13,981 nucleotides of DNA. It comes from Desulfobacteraceae bacterium (GTDB lineage: Bacteria > Desulfobacterota > DSM-4660 > Desulfatiglandales > HGW-15). Position numbers and translations under genes: made by a program. Shown in pieces: positions 12,258 through 13,981 of the stretch. The number at the start of each line of letters is the position of its first letter. The stretch's first letter is position 1. The DNA lies in the NCBI GenBank assembly GCA_003819975.1, contig RPPU01000045.1, positions 1 to 13,981 on the forward strand, written 5' to 3'. The notes under the pieces were generated by a model, which saw only the letters and a list, made by a program, of their open reading frames with translations, was not told the origin of the DNA and searched no databases.

Positions 12258-13526
12258 ATGCTGACCAAATGCATCGACTGGATCATCCCGGATGATCTAA
12301 AAAAAGACCCCAGCCAATACCGGCAGGCCAAACAACTCGTAACCTTCATGTTCGTGGCCGTTTTTTTCTTTCTGCCTAATATCTACAAGTGGCACAAGAT
12401 CGGTTCCCCAGAACTGACCCTCAGCATGATCATTGTCATGGGCGTGGTCTGCATCCTCGGCCCGATTACGTTGCGATTGACCGGTTCCCCGGGCCTAACG
12501 GGCAATGGTCTCTTGGCCGCCCTGGCCTGGCACTTTATGATTTTGCCCGTTTATACGGGCGGCCTGACCTCTTCGGCGCTCGCCTGGAACCTGGTCCTCC
12601 CGGTTTTTGCGGCCGTCTTCATTGGATTCCGCAGCATGATCTTTTGGTCGGTAATCATGTTGCTGGAGTTTGTCGCCTTTGCCGTGATTCATCTGAAAGG
12701 CGTGTCCCTGCCCGCCATTGCGCTCACCGAACCGCAATTGCTGGAGACCCGGATGGCCAATGCCTTCGGTCCCATCCTCGCCATATTCATCTCGCTGTTC
12801 TTCAACGAACGCGGCCTGAAATTCTCCTACTCCTTGCAGCAAAAGGCGCTTCAGAAACAGCGCATTGCTCTGGAAAAAGAAAGGCAATCTCAGGCTCATT
12901 CGGAAAAAATGGCCGAGAACCTGGAAAAAGTTTTTCAAAAGGTTCAACAAAGCGCCCATCAACTGGCCCGGACCGCGGAAGAGATTGCCGGCCGGACCAA
13001 AGGCAATGCCGAATCGGCCGATGAGGCCAACGGGTTGATGAAACAATCGGAAGAAGTAGTCCGCCAAGCCAACCAATCCATGACCCAACTGACCGGTTCC
13101 ATGCTGGAGATCTCCGAGGCGAGCCGGGCAACCTCGAAAATCGTCAAGACCATTGACGGCATCGCCTTTCAGACCAATCTGCTGGCCCTGAACGCCGCCG
13201 TGGAAGCGGCCCGGGCAGGAAAAACCGGCGCCGGATTCGCGGTTGTGGCCGGAGAAGTCCGCAACCTGGCCCTGCGCTCGGCCGAGTCGGCCAAAAATAC
13301 CGAAGCCCTTATCGAAAACACGGTAAAAGGGATCGGGAACGGTGCGCAACTCGTTACCCGCACCGGCGCGGAGATCACCCAGGTCTCTGAGACAGTCGGT
13401 AAGGTGGTTGAACTCATGAGCCGGATCGCCTCCGGCTCCGCCGACCAGGCGCGGGGCATAGAGGAGATGAAACAAGCCATCGGAGAACTCAATCGGCTGG
13501 TGGAAATAAAAACGGGAACGAAGTGA
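12258..13526 (+). CDS. Methyl-accepting chemotaxis protein with a six-TM sensor region
   Basis: A chemoreceptor that signals to CheA/CheW. It has 422 residues. Six hydrophobic segments (about 28-45, 54-73, 83-99, 108-125, 127-146 and 166-183) are joined by short loops, with no sizeable periplasmic ligand domain and no obvious HAMP. A charged coiled-coil linker (about 190-225) leads to the signalling hairpin. The highly conserved tip is [20 protein letters not shown] (302-321), then [18 protein letters not shown] (324-341). The descending arm is about 80 residues and ends at [14 protein letters not shown], just before the usual TQQNAA segment, so the cytoplasmic end is short. No C-terminal CheR-tethering pentapeptide is seen. 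GAGAGGGG precedes the ATG. The sensor may detect a membrane or redox signal (inference). Confidence 0.93.
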   Translation: MLTKCIDWIIPDDLKKDPSQYRQAKQLVTFMFVAVFFFLPNIYKWHKIGSPELTLSMIIVMGVVCILGPITLRLTGSPGLTGNGLLAALAWHFMILPVYTGGLTSSALAWNLVLPVFAAVFIGFRSMIFWSVIMLLEFVAFAVIHLKGVSLPAIALTEPQLLETRMANAFGPILAIFISLFFNERGLKFSYSLQQKALQKQRIALEKERQSQAHSEKMAENLEKVFQKVQQSAHQLARTAEEIAGRTKGNAESADEANGLMKQSEEVVRQANQSMTQLTGSMLEISEASRATSKIVKTIDGIAFQTNLLALNAAVEAARAGKTGAGFAVVAGEVRNLALRSAESAKNTEALIENTVKGIGNGAQLVTRTGAEITQVSETVGKVVELMSRIASGSADQARGIEEMKQAIGELNRLVEIKTGTK

Positions 13527-13610
13527 GATCCGTAAAATGATAAAAGGGTTGAATGAAAGATTTAATTCATTTCCCTTCCGATCAGCACTCCCGGCTATGA
13601 CTATACTCAT

Positions 13611-13635
13611 GGCCGGTTGCATCCGGCCAAGCTTT
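13611..13635 (+). terminator. Possible terminator after the chemoreceptor gene
   Basis: GGCCGG (13611-13616) and CCGGCC (13623-13628) form a 6-bp GC stem with loop TTGCAT, followed by AAGCTTTTG. The T run is short. It lies 85 bases after the stop. I see no convincing gene in the interval 13527-13694. Confidence 0.45.
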
Positions 13636-13694
13636 TGCACCTGTCCGATTGCGGTTTCCCTCCGAGTCCCTGACCATCCGACAATAAAACTCGA

Positions 13695-13981
13695 ATGCGG
13701 CCACCAGATCCTTCTCACCCGCCCCCCCTAAAAAAGCAGAAGGCGGCTAAAGAGACAACCTCTTCAACTGCCTTCAACTTAATAGAATCTTATAATTTCA
13801 CAACTATAGCCAACAACGCTCGACGCGCAAAACGTGTTGAGAAGCGTTTTCTCAATATGCTCAAATTGATTTGTAAACAGCCGCTCAATTTTAAGCCGGC
13901 TGAAACCTTACGAATCTTTCTCAGCGGACCTGAAAAGGAAAATCTCTTCACCTTTCTCCGTATCCCGGGCGTGTCTCCTAC
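13695..13981 (+). pseudogene. IS66-like transposase fragment, 5'-truncated, continuing past the right edge
   Basis: An open frame runs from an ATG at 13695 to the window end (95 codons, no stop). From about 13800 it reads ARRAKRVEKRFLNMLK, then KPAETLRIFLSGPEKENLFT, then FLRIPGVSPT. I recognise this as the stretch just before the TNNxAE motif of IS66-type transposases, whose next residues lie beyond the window. In those proteins some hundreds of residues precede this point. Here only about 35 low-complexity residues do, and a stop is in frame at 13671. No ribosome binding site is seen. It is therefore probably a remnant that lost its 5' part. The assignment rests on memory of the family pattern. 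Confidence 0.55.
13730..13775 (-). terminator. Rho-independent terminator for leftward transcription
   Basis: Read on the minus strand, GAAGGC (13775-13770) pairs with GCCTTC (13744-13739). The inner GAAGAG/CTCTTT pairs around a GTTGT loop, making a nearly continuous 16-bp stem with one mismatch. It is followed by TGC and six T bases (13735-13730). This is a textbook terminator, but no recognisable minus-strand gene precedes it in the window. Confidence 0.75.

Noticed and set aside
12495..13718. Antisense frame of 407 codons opposite the chemoreceptor
   Set aside because: The plus strand carries an unmistakable chemoreceptor signalling tip; the antisense product is Gly/Arg/Phe-rich with no family features.
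13537..13731. Plus-strand frame of 64 codons after the chemoreceptor gene
   Set aside because: No ribosome site, irregular composition, contains the GC hairpin 13611-13628, and no recognisable motif.
13790..13981. Minus-strand frame of 63 codons entering from the right edge and stopping at 13790, just before the leftward terminator
   Set aside because: Terminator position favours it, but the translation is strongly Arg/Lys/Leu biased with no recognisable family. The opposite strand reads like an IS66 transposase segment. Kept only as an alternative.

Overview
The window looks like bacterial chromosome from an uncultured, Gram-negative-type organism. Signal peptides, a periplasmic-type 5'-nucleotidase and a membrane chemoreceptor support this. 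Anaerobic or ferredoxin-based energy metabolism is likely, because a complex I operon lacks the NADH-oxidising subunits. Base composition is mixed: GC-leaning genes with visibly AT-rich spacers. Short degenerate tandem repeats in intergenic spacers recall those seen in several candidate phyla and in cyanobacteria. The phylum cannot be assigned from sequence alone.

Left third (1-6176, minus strand): a tightly packed operon nuoA-B-C-D-H-I-J-K-L, with nuoL running off the left edge. Most junctions overlap by 4-7 bases or are a few bases apart. Two spacers are exceptions, D/H and H/I, and both are filled by degenerate repeats and hairpins. nuoE, nuoF and nuoG, which usually sit between nuoD and nuoH, are absent. 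The complex is therefore of the 11-subunit-like, NADH-module-less type.

Middle (6177-9042, plus strand): after an AT-rich control region with strong promoter-like sequences on both strands comes an apparent three-gene operon. It encodes a secreted DUF1573-family protein, a secreted UshA-type 5'-nucleotidase and a 60-residue ThiS/MoaD-like protein. The DUF1573 gene is interrupted by a single in-frame TGA exactly where the family has the first Cys of its CGC motif. Reading is otherwise continuous, and GC-rich hairpins follow at a distance suited to a bacterial SECIS. A selenoprotein is the best explanation and is the most striking observation here.

Right part (9043-13981): a stem-loop-rich convergent spacer, then a secreted lipocalin-like protein (minus) divergent from an ABATE/CGNR zinc-finger regulator (plus). 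The two share a compact promoter/operator region. Next come a class II fructose-bisphosphate aldolase with its own promoter and a 15-bp hairpin after its stop, and a six-TM chemoreceptor preceded by a sigma-28-like promoter, which implies motility. At the right edge lies the 5'-truncated start of an IS66-like transposase fragment, next to a terminator pointing the other way.
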